Shown: positions 42,604 to 52,671 of the stretch, in pieces
Layout: the number at the start of each line of letters is the position of its first letter
How positions within the stretch are numbered: position 1 is the stretch's first letter
DNA from: Paludibacteraceae bacterium
Lineage (GTDB): Bacteria > Bacteroidota > Bacteroidia > Bacteroidales > Paludibacteraceae
NCBI GenBank assembly: GCA_017509715.1
Contig: JAFWOU010000028.1
Span: 1-64,000, forward strand
Length of the DNA stretch: 64,000 nucleotides
Reading direction: 5' to 3'
Notes under the pieces: generated by a model
Database searches by the model: none
The model's input: the letters and a program-made list of their open reading frames with translations, nothing else
What the model was told of the DNA's origin: nothing
Translations under genes and position numbers: made by a program

Positions 42604-45126
42604 ATGCAACACAAAAACTACGGCTTTTTCGATGATGCGCATCGCGAGTATGTCATCACGGACCCACGCACTCCGTTTCCGTGGATCAACTATCTGGGGA
42701 ATGAAGACTTTTTCGGCTTGATTTCGAATACAGGTGGCGGCTATAATTTCTACAAAGACGCCAAGTTTCGTCGTATCACCCGCTATCGTTACAACAGTGT
42801 GCCGATGGACTCGGTAGGGCGGTATTTTTATATAGTCGAAAGTCAAAAGTCGAAAGACCGCGGACAAGCCGCTCAAAGCATTGTTTGGAATCCGGGATGG
42901 AAGCCGTGTAAGACGCCGCTGGACAAGTATGAGTGCCGCCACGGACTGAACTACACGCGCATCACGGGCGAGAAGAATAAGGTTCGCGCGAGCGTGTTGC
43001 ATTTCGTGCCGCTGGGCGTGAAGGCAGAGATCCAGAAGCTGACCCTCACCAACCTTTCAAACGACATCAAACAACTCAAACTATTCAGTTATGCTGAGTG
43101 GTGCCTATGGAATGCAGCTACGGATGGCGAGAATTTTCAGAGGAATCTTTCGACGGGGGAAGTGGAAATTGAGCGTTCAGCCATCAGCCATCAGCATTCA
43201 GCTTTTACGGCCATTTACCATAAGACAGAGTACAAGGAGCGCCGTAACCACTACGCATACTATAGCGTCAACTGCGCTGCGGACGGATATGATACGGATC
43301 GTGAGACGTTCGTAGGTCTCTACAACGACCTATCAGAACCATCAGCTGTCAGCCGTCAGCATTCAGAAGATAGTCTGGCACACGGTTGGAGTCCGATAGC
43401 AAGTCACTATATCGAGGTGGAGTTGAAGCCGGGCGAGAGTAGAGATTTTATCTTCGTTCTCGGCTATGAAGAAAATCCGCAGGAGGAGAAGTTTGCCAAC
43501 GACCAACGACTAACGACCAACGACCAATTGATCACCTCTCTAGGCGAGAAGGACCATCATATTATAAATAAGGTACGCGCGCACGAGGTGATTCGTCGGT
43601 TTGCGACGGTAGAGGCTGTGGATCAGGCGTTTGCGGAACTGAATGCGCTGTGGGACGATCTTCTGAGCAAGTACCGCGTAGAGAGCGAGGACGAGCGACT
43701 GAACCGCATGGTGAATATATGGAACCAATACCAGTGCATGGTCACGTTCTGCATGAGCCGTTCGGCATCATTCTTCGAGAGCGGCGTAGGACGTGGCATG
43801 GGTTTCCGCGATTCGAATCAGGACCTGGTGGGCTTTGTGCACCAGATCCCGTCGCGTGCGCGTCAGCGTATCCTGGATATAGCCGCTACGCAGTTCCCCG
43901 ACGGCGGATGTTACCATCAGTACCAACCGCTCACGAAGCGCGGCAACAACGACATAGGTGGTGGTTTCAACGACGACCCGATGTGGTTGATTTTCGGTAC
44001 GACGGCCTATATCCGCGAGACAGGCGACTACACGATCCTGGACGAGATGGTGCCTTGGGACAACGAACCCGGTACAGAGGTAAGCCTGATGGAGCATCTA
44101 CGCATCAGTTTCAACCACGTGGTCAACAACCTCGGTCCTCACGGACTGCCACTGATCGGACGTGCGGACTGGAACGACTGTCTGAACCTGAACTGCTTCT
44201 CCTGGGACCCGAATGAGAGTTTCCAGACCACGGGCAACCAGACCGAAGGTAGTAAGGCCGAGAGCCTGATGATCGCCGGACTGTTTGTGTATTGTGGTCG
44301 CCAATTCTGTAAATTGCTCAAGGTTACCGGTTATGGGTTACGGGTTACGGACTTCGAGGCTGAGATTGAGAAGATGTGTCAGGCGGTGGAGCAGTACGGC
44401 TGGGACGGCGAGTGGTATCTGCGTGCGTACGACTACTATGGCAATAAGGTAGGTTCGCACGAGAACGAGGAGGGCCAGATTTTCATCGAGAGCCAAGGCT
44501 GGTGCGGCATGGCGCGTATCGGTGCGGACAAGGGCATGCCGGAGAAGGCACTGGACAGCGCCGCTCGTCTGCTGGACAGCGAGCATGGTATGGTGCTGAA
44601 CTATCCGGCCTACACGACATACCACGTAGAGCTGGGTGAGCAGAGTACCTATCCCGCAGGTTATAAGGAGAATGGCGGTATCTTCTGCCACAACAACCCG
44701 TGGGTGATCATCGCCCAGACTGAAGCCGGTCGTGGCAACGATGCCTGGACGCTCTATAAGAAGATCGCTCCGGCATGGATTGAGGATCAGGACCTGCATA
44801 AGGTGGAGCCGTATGTATATTGCCAGATGGTAGCCGGCAAAGAGGCTGCCAAGCCGGGCGAGGGTAAGAACAGTTGGCTGACGGGTACGGCCGCATGGAA
44901 CTGGCTCGTAGTGAGTCAGCATATCCTGGGCATCCAGCCGACCTACGAGGGCCTGCGCGTGAATCCGTGTATCCCGAGCGACATGAAAGAGTATAAGGTG
45001 ACGCGTAAGTGGCGCGACGCCGAGTATGTCATCACGGTGAAGAACCCGAATGGCAAGCAGCGACTCGCGGAGCCGGTGGTGCTACCGTATGAGCCGGGAA
45101 GACATGAGGTTACAATAGAATTGTAA
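42604..45126 (+). CDS. cellobiose phosphorylase-type GH94 enzyme
   Basis: It would convert cellobiose plus phosphate to glucose 1-phosphate and glucose in the cytoplasm; there is no signal peptide. The 840 residues show FGFFDD-type start ([16 protein letters not shown]), [56 protein letters not shown] and [12 protein letters not shown] (Asp522/Asp525, the latter block carrying the general acid). Cellodextrin phosphorylase remains possible. Five repeat arrays of three word families and one possible 10-bp array are embedded in frame (residues about 77-84, 151-160, 191-200, 246-255, 298-309, 573-582), more than in any other gene here, yet every motif is intact. Confidence 0.92.
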   Translation: MQHKNYGFFDDAHREYVITDPRTPFPWINYLGNEDFFGLISNTGGGYNFYKDAKFRRITRYRYNSVPMDSVGRYFYIVESQKSKDRGQAAQSIVWNPGWKPCKTPLDKYECRHGLNYTRITGEKNKVRASVLHFVPLGVKAEIQKLTLTNLSNDIKQLKLFSYAEWCLWNAATDGENFQRNLSTGEVEIERSAISHQHSAFTAIYHKTEYKERRNHYAYYSVNCAADGYDTDRETFVGLYNDLSEPSAVSRQHSEDSLAHGWSPIASHYIEVELKPGESRDFIFVLGYEENPQEEKFANDQRLTTNDQLITSLGEKDHHIINKVRAHEVIRRFATVEAVDQAFAELNALWDDLLSKYRVESEDERLNRMVNIWNQYQCMVTFCMSRSASFFESGVGRGMGFRDSNQDLVGFVHQIPSRARQRILDIAATQFPDGGCYHQYQPLTKRGNNDIGGGFNDDPMWLIFGTTAYIRETGDYTILDEMVPWDNEPGTEVSLMEHLRISFNHVVNNLGPHGLPLIGRADWNDCLNLNCFSWDPNESFQTTGNQTEGSKAESLMIAGLFVYCGRQFCKLLKVTGYGLRVTDFEAEIEKMCQAVEQYGWDGEWYLRAYDYYGNKVGSHENEEGQIFIESQGWCGMARIGADKGMPEKALDSAARLLDSEHGMVLNYPAYTTYHVELGEQSTYPAGYKENGGIFCHNNPWVIIAQTEAGRGNDAWTLYKKIAPAWIEDQDLHKVEPYVYCQMVAGKEAAKPGEGKNSWLTGTAAWNWLVVSQHILGIQPTYEGLRVNPCIPSDMKEYKVTRKWRDAEYVITVKNPNGKQRLAEPVVLPYEPGRHEVTIEL
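42834..42854 (+). repeat. heptamer array inside the GH94 gene, AGTCGAA x3
   Basis: Units are AGTCGAA, AGTCAAA and AGTCGAA, read in frame as VESQKSK. Its length of 21 bp is exactly seven codons. Confidence 0.92.
43055..43084 (+). repeat. 10-bp array inside the GH94 gene, about x3
   Basis: TTTCAAACGA and CATCAAACAA are exact reverse complements of units in the argS array; the third unit, CTCAAACTAT, is degenerate. The encoded protein region has about normal length, so chance cannot be excluded. Confidence 0.55.
43174..43201 (+). repeat. heptamer array inside the GH94 gene, CCATCAG x4
   Basis: Units are CGTTCAG, CCATCAG, CCATCAG and CATTCAG, read as [11 protein letters not shown]. Confidence 0.95.
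43339..43366 (+). repeat. heptamer array inside the GH94 gene, CCGTCAG family x4
   Basis: Units are CCATCAG, CTGTCAG, CCGTCAG and CATTCAG, with a further CTATCAG two bases upstream; read as [10 protein letters not shown]. Confidence 0.94.
43496..43530 (+). repeat. heptamer array inside the GH94 gene, CCAACGA x5
   Basis: Units are CCAACGA, CCAACGA, CTAACGA, CCAACGA and CCAATTG, read as [13 protein letters not shown]. Confidence 0.94.
44321..44348 (+). repeat. heptamer array inside the GH94 gene, GGTTATG/GGTTACG family x4
   Basis: Units are AGGTTAC, CGGTTAT, GGGTTAC and GGGTTAC, read as VTGYGLRVT. The same word forms the large arrays at 3962 and 21776. Confidence 0.94.
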
Positions 45127-45161
45127 TTTACGATTTGGTCATTTACGATTTACGATTTATT
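45126..45161 (+). repeat. heptamer array, ATTTACG x4-5, after the GH94 stop
   Basis: ATTTACG, an 8-base ATTTGGTC, ATTTACG, ATTTACG and ATTTATT; it begins within the GH94 stop codon. Confidence 0.85.
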
Positions 45162-45201
45162 TGGTTTATTTAGATATTTAATCATTTTATAAAATAATAC
45201 C

Positions 45202-46494
45202 ATGAAGAAATTCTTAGCTGTATTTGTCGTGCTGCTGGCGGTATGTACTGCTTGCGAGGCACAGGAGAAGAAACCGCGTCCGATGGACAACGAGGCGATT
45301 CAGTTCGCTATGTCGATGGGTATCGGATGGAACCTGGGCAACCAGATGGACGCCCACTACAACGGCTGTTCGTACGAAGAAGGGTGGGGCAACAAAGCCG
45401 CTACCCAGCAGACTTTCAACGGACTGAAGAAAGCCGGCTTCCGCTCGGTACGTATTCCCGTAACATGGATGGGTCATATCGGCAACGCGCCGACCTACAC
45501 CATCGAGAAAGGATGGATGGACCGTGTCGCCGAGTTGGTAGATATGGCGCATAAAGCCGGACTGATCGTGATCATCAATATCCATCACGATGGTTACGGA
45601 GCACAGGACACGCCCAGCAAGGGTGCGCACTGGCTCGACCTGCCGGCGGCAGTTGCCAGCGAAGAGACCAACCAGCGCATCAAACAGGAGCTGACGATGG
45701 TGTGGCTCCAGATCGGTAAGCGATTCATGAATCACGGCGAGTGGCTGGTCTTCGAGACGCTGAACGAGATACAAGACGGCGGTTGGGGCGGCGGCAACAA
45801 CCGTACGGACGGCGGCGCACAATACCGCGTGCTGAACGAGTGGAACCAGGTATGCGTGGATGCTATCCGTGCGGCCGGCGGCATGAATGAGACCCGCTAT
45901 ATCGGCGTGCCGGGCTATGTATGCAATCCGGAACTGACGGTAGAGAATCTGGTGATCCCTGAGGATGTGGTGGAGAACCGCATCATGGTGGCCGTACACA
46001 GTTACGACCCTTGGGACTTTGCCGGTTCGGCGAACGTGCAGGAGTGGGGACATACGGGTGTGGATGTCGTGGAAGGCGCGGACGAGAATGCGTATGTAGG
46101 CATGCTTAACCGCCTGTTTAACATGTATGTACGTCGCGGCATACCGGTTTATTTCGGTGAGTTTGGTGCCGTACGTCGTACCGCCAAGGAGGATGAGCCC
46201 TTCCGTCTCTACTATTTCCGCTATATATGCAAGGCGATGCGCGACCGCAGGATCCCGGCGCTGTACTGGGACAACGGTAACTCGAAGGCCGGCAACGACG
46301 GCTTTGGCGTGATTAACCACCAGACCGGTAAGTACATTGGCAGCGGTGAGCAGGCCGTACGCGCCATGGTGGATAGTTGGGAGAACAACGATCCGAACTA
46401 TACCCTGCAGTCGGTATATGACTCGGCGCCGGAGAGTAGCCGCAAAGGTCAGCCGCAACAGAAAGGCGCACATAGTACGTATAACAACGAATAA
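45202..46494 (+). CDS. GH5 endoglucanase (probable subfamily 4), exported
   Basis: An N-terminal signal with a possible lipobox (AVCTAC) precedes a GH5 barrel. Diagnostic blocks are GIGWNLGNQMDA, VRIPVTWMGH, VIINIHHDGY, FETLNEIQ (acid/base Glu189) and PVYFGEFGAV (nucleophile Glu320). These fit a cellulase or mixed beta-glucanase; xyloglucanase activity also occurs in this subfamily. The C-terminal 30 residues are a Ser/Gln/Lys-rich tail with no carbohydrate-binding domain. It lies in the operon between the GH94 and susC genes and would cut glucan at the cell surface or in the periplasm. Confidence 0.92.
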   Translation: MKKFLAVFVVLLAVCTACEAQEKKPRPMDNEAIQFAMSMGIGWNLGNQMDAHYNGCSYEEGWGNKAATQQTFNGLKKAGFRSVRIPVTWMGHIGNAPTYTIEKGWMDRVAELVDMAHKAGLIVIINIHHDGYGAQDTPSKGAHWLDLPAAVASEETNQRIKQELTMVWLQIGKRFMNHGEWLVFETLNEIQDGGWGGGNNRTDGGAQYRVLNEWNQVCVDAIRAAGGMNETRYIGVPGYVCNPELTVENLVIPEDVVENRIMVAVHSYDPWDFAGSANVQEWGHTGVDVVEGADENAYVGMLNRLFNMYVRRGIPVYFGEFGAVRRTAKEDEPFRLYYFRYICKAMRDRRIPALYWDNGNSKAGNDGFGVINHQTGKYIGSGEQAVRAMVDSWENNDPNYTLQSVYDSAPESSRKGQPQQKGAHSTYNNE

Positions 46495-46524
46495 CAATTA
46501 CCATAAAATCCAATTTATTATCGT

Positions 46525-49500
46525 ATGAAACACATTTTCAGACCGATGCTCTTGCTCGTAGCGCTCCTCATGGGGTTTGCGAGCATGGCGTTTGCACAAA
46601 GCACCGTGACGGGACTCGTCGAGGATGCTGACGGCCCGCTGATGGGGGCTACTGTGCTGATCAAAGGAACCACCCGTGGTACGGTGACCGACATGGATGG
46701 TAAGTTTTCAATCGAGGCATCCAAGGGCGAACAACTGGTGTTCTCCTACATGGGTTATGCTTCGCAGACTATCACCATCACTACGGACGTGATCCGCGTG
46801 CTGATGAAGGAGGATACGGAAGTGCTCTCCGAGGTGGTAGTAACGGCTATGGGTATCAAGCGTGACCGCAAAGCCCTGGGTTATGAGGTAGGCGAGGTCA
46901 AGGGTGATGACCTGACCAAAGCCGGCAACCCGAATGCTGCCACGTCGATGGCCGGTCGTGTGGCCGGACTGGTAGTACAAGAGACGGCCGGTGGTGCTGC
47001 AGGTTCGACGCGCGTCGTGCTGCGTGGTAACACCGAGATCACGGGTAACAACCAGCCGCTGTACGTCATTGACGGTGTGCCGATGGACAACACCAGTTAC
47101 GGCCAGGCAGGTACCGAGGGCGGTTATGACCTGGGTGACGGAATCTCGGCTATCAACCCGGATGACATCGAATCGATGTCGGTGCTGAAGGGTCCGGCTG
47201 CTGCGGCGCTGTATGGTAGCCGTGCGAGCCACGGTGTGATCCTCATCACCACGAAGAAAGCCAATACGGGCGATGCCAAGTGGGGCGTAGAGTACAACGG
47301 TACGTTGACTTTTGACAGCCAGCTCAGCAAATGGGACAACGTACAACAGGTGTACGGTATGGGTTCGGACGGACAGTACAACATCGACGCGGTGAGCAAC
47401 ACCAACAAGTCGTGGGGTCCGAAAGCCGACGCCGGCCTGGTGCTGCGCTACTTTGACGGTCAGGAGCATCCGTTCCAGATCATCCCGAACAACACGGCCA
47501 ATTTCTTCGACCTCGGTCTGACGGCTACCAATACCGCCGTGATCTCGATGAACACCGGCAAGACGGGTATCCGCTTCTCCTATACCGATATGCGCAATAA
47601 GGACATTCTGCCTAACTCCAAGATGAGTCGTAACACGCTCAACCTGCGTGCGAACACGAGCCTGGGTCCGGTGGATTTGGACTTCAACGTCAACTACGTA
47701 CATGAGGACGTAAAGAACCGTCCGGCGCTGGGTGACGACAAGTCGAACGTAGGTAAGAACCTGATGACGCTCTCCACCACCTACGACCAGGCATGGCTCA
47801 AGAACTACGAGACCGCCGAGGGTGAGTATCAGAACTGGAACGGTATGGATCCGTACAACGTGAACCCGTACTGGGAGATTTACAAGAACAACAACCAGAG
47901 CTACAAAGACCTGCTGCGTATGAACGGAAAGATCGTGTATACCATCATTCCGCAACTGAAACTGCAAGCGACGGTGGGTGCCGAGCTCAACCGCTTTGAG
48001 TTCTCGGACTTCAAGTATCCGACCACGCCGGGCTTCGAATCCGGTCGTCTGCAGAACAGCTACTTCAACAACCGTATGTTCAACGCCGATGTGCTGGCTA
48101 TCTACAACGACACATGGGGCGACTTTGACTTCACCGCTACAGCGGGTGTGAATATCTATAACGTACACAACGCAACGACCGTCAACACCGGTACGGACAT
48201 GGGTATCCGCGAGGTAGTGGCAATGTCGAGTTTTGAGGAGCAGTCCGTAGAGGAAGCTACGTACAATAAGCGTATCGTTTCCGTATTCGGTTCAGCTAAC
48301 CTGGGATGGCGCCATATGCTCTATCTGGATGCTACGGTGCGTGGTGACAAGTCCTCGACCCTGGCTAGCGGCAAGAACCTGTACGTCTATCCGTCGGTAA
48401 GCGCATCGTGGGTGTTCTCGGAGCTGATCAAGTCCAACCGCAAGGTGCTGCCTTATGGTAAGGTACGTCTGAGTTGGGCCGAGGTAGGTAGCGATACCGA
48501 CCCGTATCAGCTCAGCCTGCGCTACACCAAGTCGCAGTTTGGCTACTCGGGTTACACGATCGGTTATCTCTATGGCAATACCATTCCTAACGCCGACCTG
48601 AAGCCGACCCGTACCCGTTCGTGGGAGGCCGGTTTTGAGACCAAGTGGTGCAACCAGCGTATCTCGCTCGACTTCACCTTCTACCATCAGACTTCGCGCG
48701 ACCAGATCATCGCCATGGCTACATCGCCTACCAGCGGCTACGACTACCGCATGATCAATGCCGGTGCGATCCTGAACCAAGGTTTTGAGATCACGTTCGG
48801 TGCACGTCTCGTGCAGACCAAGGACTTCAGTTGGGACTTGAACCTCAACTGGTCGAAGAATACCAACAAGGTGCTCAAGCTCACCGAGGGAACGACGGAG
48901 TTGGAGCTGGCTAAGGCTACCTGGTGCAACGTATACGTATCGGCTCGCGAGGGCGAGGAGTACGGAACGATATGCGGACCGGCTATGGCTCGCAATGCTG
49001 ACGGACGCGTGATCGTAGATGCTACGACGGGTCTGCCCACCTTCACCACGGAGAACAAGGTGCTGGGTAACGCCCAGTGGAAATGGACCGGCGGTCTGAG
49101 CACCACGCTGCATTGGCGTATGCTGACCCTGACGGCACTGTTTGACGTGAAGGTAGGTGCCGACATCTTCTCGATGTCCGAGCGTTCGGCATACGAGACC
49201 GGTAAGGCGAAAGAGACCCTCGTAGGCCGTGCCGAGTGGTACGCATCCGAGGAGGCTCGTCGTGCTGCCGGTGTGACCGACATCAATGCATGGCGCGCCA
49301 GTGGCAATGCAGGTGGTTACGTAGTAGACGGTGTGATCGACAATGGTGACGGTACGTATCGCGAGAACGATATCTGCATCAACCCCGAGGACTACTGGTA
49401 CGAGGTATCGCGTAAGTCGCCGGAGCTGTTCATCTACGACAACTCCTACATCAAGTGCCGTGAGCTGACCCTCACCCTGGATTTCCCCAAGAAATGGCTG

Positions 49501-49683
49501 GACAAGAAGGGTATCGTAAAGCACGTAGGTATCAGCTTCGTAGCTCGTAACCCGTTCATCATCTGGAAGAACATCAAGGATATCGACCCGGATGCACAGT
49601 ACAATACGTCCGGTCTGGGACTGGAGTACGGTTCGCTGCCTAGCCGCCGTAGCTACGGTCTGAACTTCAATATTAAATTCTAG
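46525..49683 (+). CDS. SusC/RagA-family TonB-dependent outer-membrane transporter
   Basis: A signal peptide (LLLVALLMGFASMAFA) is followed by a carboxypeptidase-D-like domain (VTGLVEDADGPLMGATVLIKG), a TonB plug with GRVAGLVVQ...VVLRGNTEITGNNQPLYVIDGVP, and a 22-strand barrel region ending in an aromatic residue (YGLNFNIKF), the outer-membrane insertion signal. The 1052 residues are typical. It imports oligosaccharides captured by the SusD partner using TonB energy. The next gene is susD, separated by a heptamer array that starts inside this gene's stop codon. Confidence 0.95.
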   Translation: MKHIFRPMLLLVALLMGFASMAFAQSTVTGLVEDADGPLMGATVLIKGTTRGTVTDMDGKFSIEASKGEQLVFSYMGYASQTITITTDVIRVLMKEDTEVLSEVVVTAMGIKRDRKALGYEVGEVKGDDLTKAGNPNAATSMAGRVAGLVVQETAGGAAGSTRVVLRGNTEITGNNQPLYVIDGVPMDNTSYGQAGTEGGYDLGDGISAINPDDIESMSVLKGPAAAALYGSRASHGVILITTKKANTGDAKWGVEYNGTLTFDSQLSKWDNVQQVYGMGSDGQYNIDAVSNTNKSWGPKADAGLVLRYFDGQEHPFQIIPNNTANFFDLGLTATNTAVISMNTGKTGIRFSYTDMRNKDILPNSKMSRNTLNLRANTSLGPVDLDFNVNYVHEDVKNRPALGDDKSNVGKNLMTLSTTYDQAWLKNYETAEGEYQNWNGMDPYNVNPYWEIYKNNNQSYKDLLRMNGKIVYTIIPQLKLQATVGAELNRFEFSDFKYPTTPGFESGRLQNSYFNNRMFNADVLAIYNDTWGDFDFTATAGVNIYNVHNATTVNTGTDMGIREVVAMSSFEEQSVEEATYNKRIVSVFGSANLGWRHMLYLDATVRGDKSSTLASGKNLYVYPSVSASWVFSELIKSNRKVLPYGKVRLSWAEVGSDTDPYQLSLRYTKSQFGYSGYTIGYLYGNTIPNADLKPTRTRSWEAGFETKWCNQRISLDFTFYHQTSRDQIIAMATSPTSGYDYRMINAGAILNQGFEITFGARLVQTKDFSWDLNLNWSKNTNKVLKLTEGTTELELAKATWCNVYVSAREGEEYGTICGPAMARNADGRVIVDATTGLPTFTTENKVLGNAQWKWTGGLSTTLHWRMLTLTALFDVKVGADIFSMSERSAYETGKAKETLVGRAEWYASEEARRAAGVTDINAWRASGNAGGYVVDGVIDNGDGTYRENDICINPEDYWYEVSRKSPELFIYDNSYIKCRELTLTLDFPKKWLDKKGIVKHVGISFVARNPFIIWKNIKDIDPDAQYNTSGLGLEYGSLPSRRSYGLNFNIKF

Positions 49684-49716
49684 TCGAAAGTAAAAAGTCG
49701 AAAGAAAAAAGCGTAA
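49682..49716 (+). repeat. heptamer array between susC and susD, AGTCGAA family x5
   Basis: Units are AGTCGAA, AGTAAAA, AGTCGAA, AGAAAAA and AGCGTAA. It starts inside the susC stop codon and ends 4 bases before the susD start, replacing nearly the entire intergenic region. Confidence 0.93.
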
Positions 49717-49720
49717 TATT

Positions 49721-51403
49721 ATGAAAAAGTTATTTTATATAGCGCTCTGCGCAATCTTCTTCGCTTCTTGCTCTGACAAGGTTTACGAGGAGATTAATAC
49801 CGATCCCACGAAGGCTTCTACCGTGAATCCTTCCTCGCAACTCTCCTATGCAATTCTGCAGATTTATGGAGATATGAACTATGTGGACGTACATCGTCTC
49901 TACACCTATGCGTTTACGCAACACCTGATGGGATGCTGGAACACCACCAACTATGGCGGTCAGCACCGCATGGACGACAACGAGATGTCGCGTCCGTGGA
50001 ACAACCTCTATCCGGCTGCTATGCGCAACCTGACGGATGCTATCGAGCAGACCAAGGACGACAGCACCCAGGTGAACATCAATGCTGCGCTGCGTATCTT
50101 CCGCGTATACGTAGGATCGCTTCTGACCGACTACTACGGCGACGTACCGTTCAGCGAAGCCGGACTGGGCTATATCACCGGCAATACGCAACCTAAGTAC
50201 GACAAGCAGGAGGACCTCTATAAGTTCTTCTTTACCGAGCTGAAAGCCGCTGCGCAGAAGTTTGACATCAAGGCCACGGCTATCACCAGCGACCCGATGT
50301 TTGGCGGCGATATCAGCAAGTGGAAACTGTTTGCCAACTCGCTCCGTCTGCGTTATGCGATGCGTATCTCCGACGTGCTGCCTACGTTGGCCCAGCAGGA
50401 GTTTAACGAGGCGCTGGCCGACGGTGTGATGAGTAGCATCAACGACGATGCATGCGTGAAGCACCTCAACGTCAGCTACAGCTTCGGTCAGGAGTCGTAC
50501 AAGGACTTCCGCGGCAACGCCCTGGCTAAGTATTTCTACGGCAACGACCCGGCTAACAACCCGTCGTATATCTGCCAGACCTTCTGGAAGCAACTCTACG
50601 ACAACAACGACCCGCGTACCCTGCGTCTCTGCCGCTTTTACATCGATGACTATATCTCGATCTCTACCGGCGAAGGACGTATCGATATGACGGACGCCGT
50701 AGTGGCTACGCAGAAGGCGAACCCCGCTAGCAACGTCATCTACGAGATTGCTCCGGGTGAGTTCTCGTGGGACAACTGGCCCAGCTATCCCGACCTGCCG
50801 GGCAGCGATCTGGCTACGGAGGTGGCTAACGTACAGGCTGCACATCCCGACTTCAATCCGGGTAGCAATCCCCGCTGGTTGATGCCTAAACTGGCTAACA
50901 ACTTCCTGCAGTCGGACAACCCGGGTATGATCATGACCTATGCCGAGGTATGCTTCCTGCGTGCTGAGGCTGCCGTGCTGGGTTGGACCTCCGACAACGC
51001 CAAGGATATGTATGAGAGCGGTATCCGTGCCGCTATGGATGTGCTGGCTAAGTACTACGAGTGCAGCGTGATCACCGATGCCGAGTATTCCGCCTATATC
51101 GCACAACCGGCTATCGCTTTCGGCGCTTCTGCCGCACAGCAGAAGAACCAGATCAATACCCAGGCTTGGATCCTGCATTTCCACAACCCGGCCGAGGCAT
51201 GGGCTAATATCCGCCGTGCTGACTATCCGGCACTGACACCGCCTACGGGTGCGAAGAACCCGCTCATCGACGGTACGACTATCCCTGTTCGCTTCTGCTA
51301 TCCGCTCAAGGAAGAGACCTACAGCAAAGAGGCTTATCAGGAAGCTAAGGACCGCGTGGGCAGCTACTCATGGCACGCTCGCCTGTGGTGGGATGTGAAG
51401 TAA
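49721..51403 (+). CDS. SusD/RagB-like lipoprotein (SusD-like_2 group)
   Basis: A lipoprotein signal (ALCAIFFASCSDK) is followed by the SusD-like_2 pattern: EEINTDPTKAS, YTYAFTQHLMGCWN, WNNLYPAAMRNLTDAI, DYYGDVPFSEA and FLRAEAAVLGW (a TPR-like helix). At 560 residues it is normal length. It forms the lid on the SusC transporter at the outer surface and binds the glucan oligosaccharide. Preceded by the susC gene and followed by the SusE-position gene after a short heptamer array. Confidence 0.94.
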   Translation: MKKLFYIALCAIFFASCSDKVYEEINTDPTKASTVNPSSQLSYAILQIYGDMNYVDVHRLYTYAFTQHLMGCWNTTNYGGQHRMDDNEMSRPWNNLYPAAMRNLTDAIEQTKDDSTQVNINAALRIFRVYVGSLLTDYYGDVPFSEAGLGYITGNTQPKYDKQEDLYKFFFTELKAAAQKFDIKATAITSDPMFGGDISKWKLFANSLRLRYAMRISDVLPTLAQQEFNEALADGVMSSINDDACVKHLNVSYSFGQESYKDFRGNALAKYFYGNDPANNPSYICQTFWKQLYDNNDPRTLRLCRFYIDDYISISTGEGRIDMTDAVVATQKANPASNVIYEIAPGEFSWDNWPSYPDLPGSDLATEVANVQAAHPDFNPGSNPRWLMPKLANNFLQSDNPGMIMTYAEVCFLRAEAAVLGWTSDNAKDMYESGIRAAMDVLAKYYECSVITDAEYSAYIAQPAIAFGASAAQQKNQINTQAWILHFHNPAEAWANIRRADYPALTPPTGAKNPLIDGTTIPVRFCYPLKEETYSKEAYQEAKDRVGSYSWHARLWWDVK

Positions 51404-51430
51404 GGTTGAAGGTTTAACGTTTAAAGTTGA
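51403..51430 (+). repeat. heptamer array after susD, AGGTTGA family x4
   Basis: Units are AGGTTGA, AGGTTTA, ACGTTTA and AAGTTGA, starting at the last base of the stop codon. Confidence 0.85.
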
Positions 51431-51438
51431 AAGAGATT

Positions 51439-52671
51439 ATGAAAAAGATATTTTTATTTGCGGCTATGGCGAGCGTCCTGATGTTCACGGCTTGTGAGAA
51501 AGAGACGCCGTTTGATACCCAGTCTGCGGACGATGCGCCGCTGATCTTGAAGCCCTATAATGAGTCCGGCACGGGTTCGTTCACCTACGACTTGGCGAAC
51601 CCCGAGACGCCGCTCCTGGACTCGGTGACGGTGACGCCGTCGAGATATACAACCGTCAACTGGTACCTGGATGGCCAATTGGTATATACCGGTACGCGTA
51701 TCGAGATGTGCTTCATGGCCGGACGGTATGACTTGACCATCGAGGCTGTTACCCAGGCTGGCAAACGCACTGAGCGCACCGGTACGGTGACGGTTCATCC
51801 GTTTGCTGCGGATCCCTATTCGGGTGCTCCTGCAGCAGGTCGCCATATGGTGCCGGGCGTGGTAAGCAGCCTGGATGGTGTGAACCTGACTAAGGTGGCT
51901 AAGATCGAACTGTCGAACGACGTATTTGGCGTTAACGTACTGCAGACTATCACGCCGGAGGCTACGACAACCGACTCGCGTCTGGACTTTATCCTGCCCG
52001 AGATGAGCGATGGCGACTACCTGATCCGTCTCGTAGATGCCGCAGGCAAGCGCTATGGTGCTGACCGTCTGACGGTGCACAACGCATCGGTGGCATTGTC
52101 CGGTTTTGCTGCGTTTGTTCCGGGTGAAGAGTGGGTAATCACCGGTGTGGATCTACAGAACGTAGCGTCTGTGAAGGTGGATGAGACGACAATTACCAAC
52201 CTCGTAGCTACCGCAACCACCGTAACGTTCACCGCTCCGGATGCGGAGGTAGGCGAGCATACGATCTCGATGAAGAATGCCGACGGTTCGGACGTGCTCT
52301 TCATCACCTCGGAGGGTGCTGTAGCCCAAGCGAAGACCATCGTTAGCGCCGAGACCACGCTGTGGGAAGGTTCGGTAGTGATTGAATGGAACGCCGACCT
52401 GCTGCGCATCAGTGCCGATAAACTGGCCGCTATACCGGAAGGTGCCACCATCCTGGTATACTATACCGTACCGGATGCGGAATACCATGCGCTGCGTATC
52501 ACCAATCCGGCATGGTCGAACGACTATCTGCCGCAGGTGGACGGCATGGCCAGTCAGCCGAATCCGTATACCTTTACGTTCGACGCCGGCTGCAAGAGTT
52601 TGGCTAACGGTGGTAACGACTTCTGCGTGGTTGGTTTCGGATTACAAATCACCAAAATCACGTATAAGTAA
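51439..52671 (+). CDS. SusE-position surface glycan-binding lipoprotein with IPT/TIG-like domains
   Basis: The start is the ATG at 51439 (MKKIFLFAAMASVLMFTACEKE), a lipoprotein signal; a TTG at 51427 lies in the repeat. The 410 residues are Ig-like: a PKD-like first domain (ATVTPSRYTTVNWYLDGQLV region), a TIG-type domain (LSGFAAFVPGEEWVITGVDLQNVASVKV) and a C-terminal carbohydrate-binding-like beta domain (WEGSVVIEWNADLLR). Such proteins bind polysaccharide beside SusCD. The sequence is not conserved enough to name the ligand. The stop overlaps the transporter start by one base (TAATG). Confidence 0.8.
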   Translation: MKKIFLFAAMASVLMFTACEKETPFDTQSADDAPLILKPYNESGTGSFTYDLANPETPLLDSVTVTPSRYTTVNWYLDGQLVYTGTRIEMCFMAGRYDLTIEAVTQAGKRTERTGTVTVHPFAADPYSGAPAAGRHMVPGVVSSLDGVNLTKVAKIELSNDVFGVNVLQTITPEATTTDSRLDFILPEMSDGDYLIRLVDAAGKRYGADRLTVHNASVALSGFAAFVPGEEWVITGVDLQNVASVKVDETTITNLVATATTVTFTAPDAEVGEHTISMKNADGSDVLFITSEGAVAQAKTIVSAETTLWEGSVVIEWNADLLRISADKLAAIPEGATILVYYTVPDAEYHALRITNPAWSNDYLPQVDGMASQPNPYTFTFDAGCKSLANGGNDFCVVGFGLQITKITYK

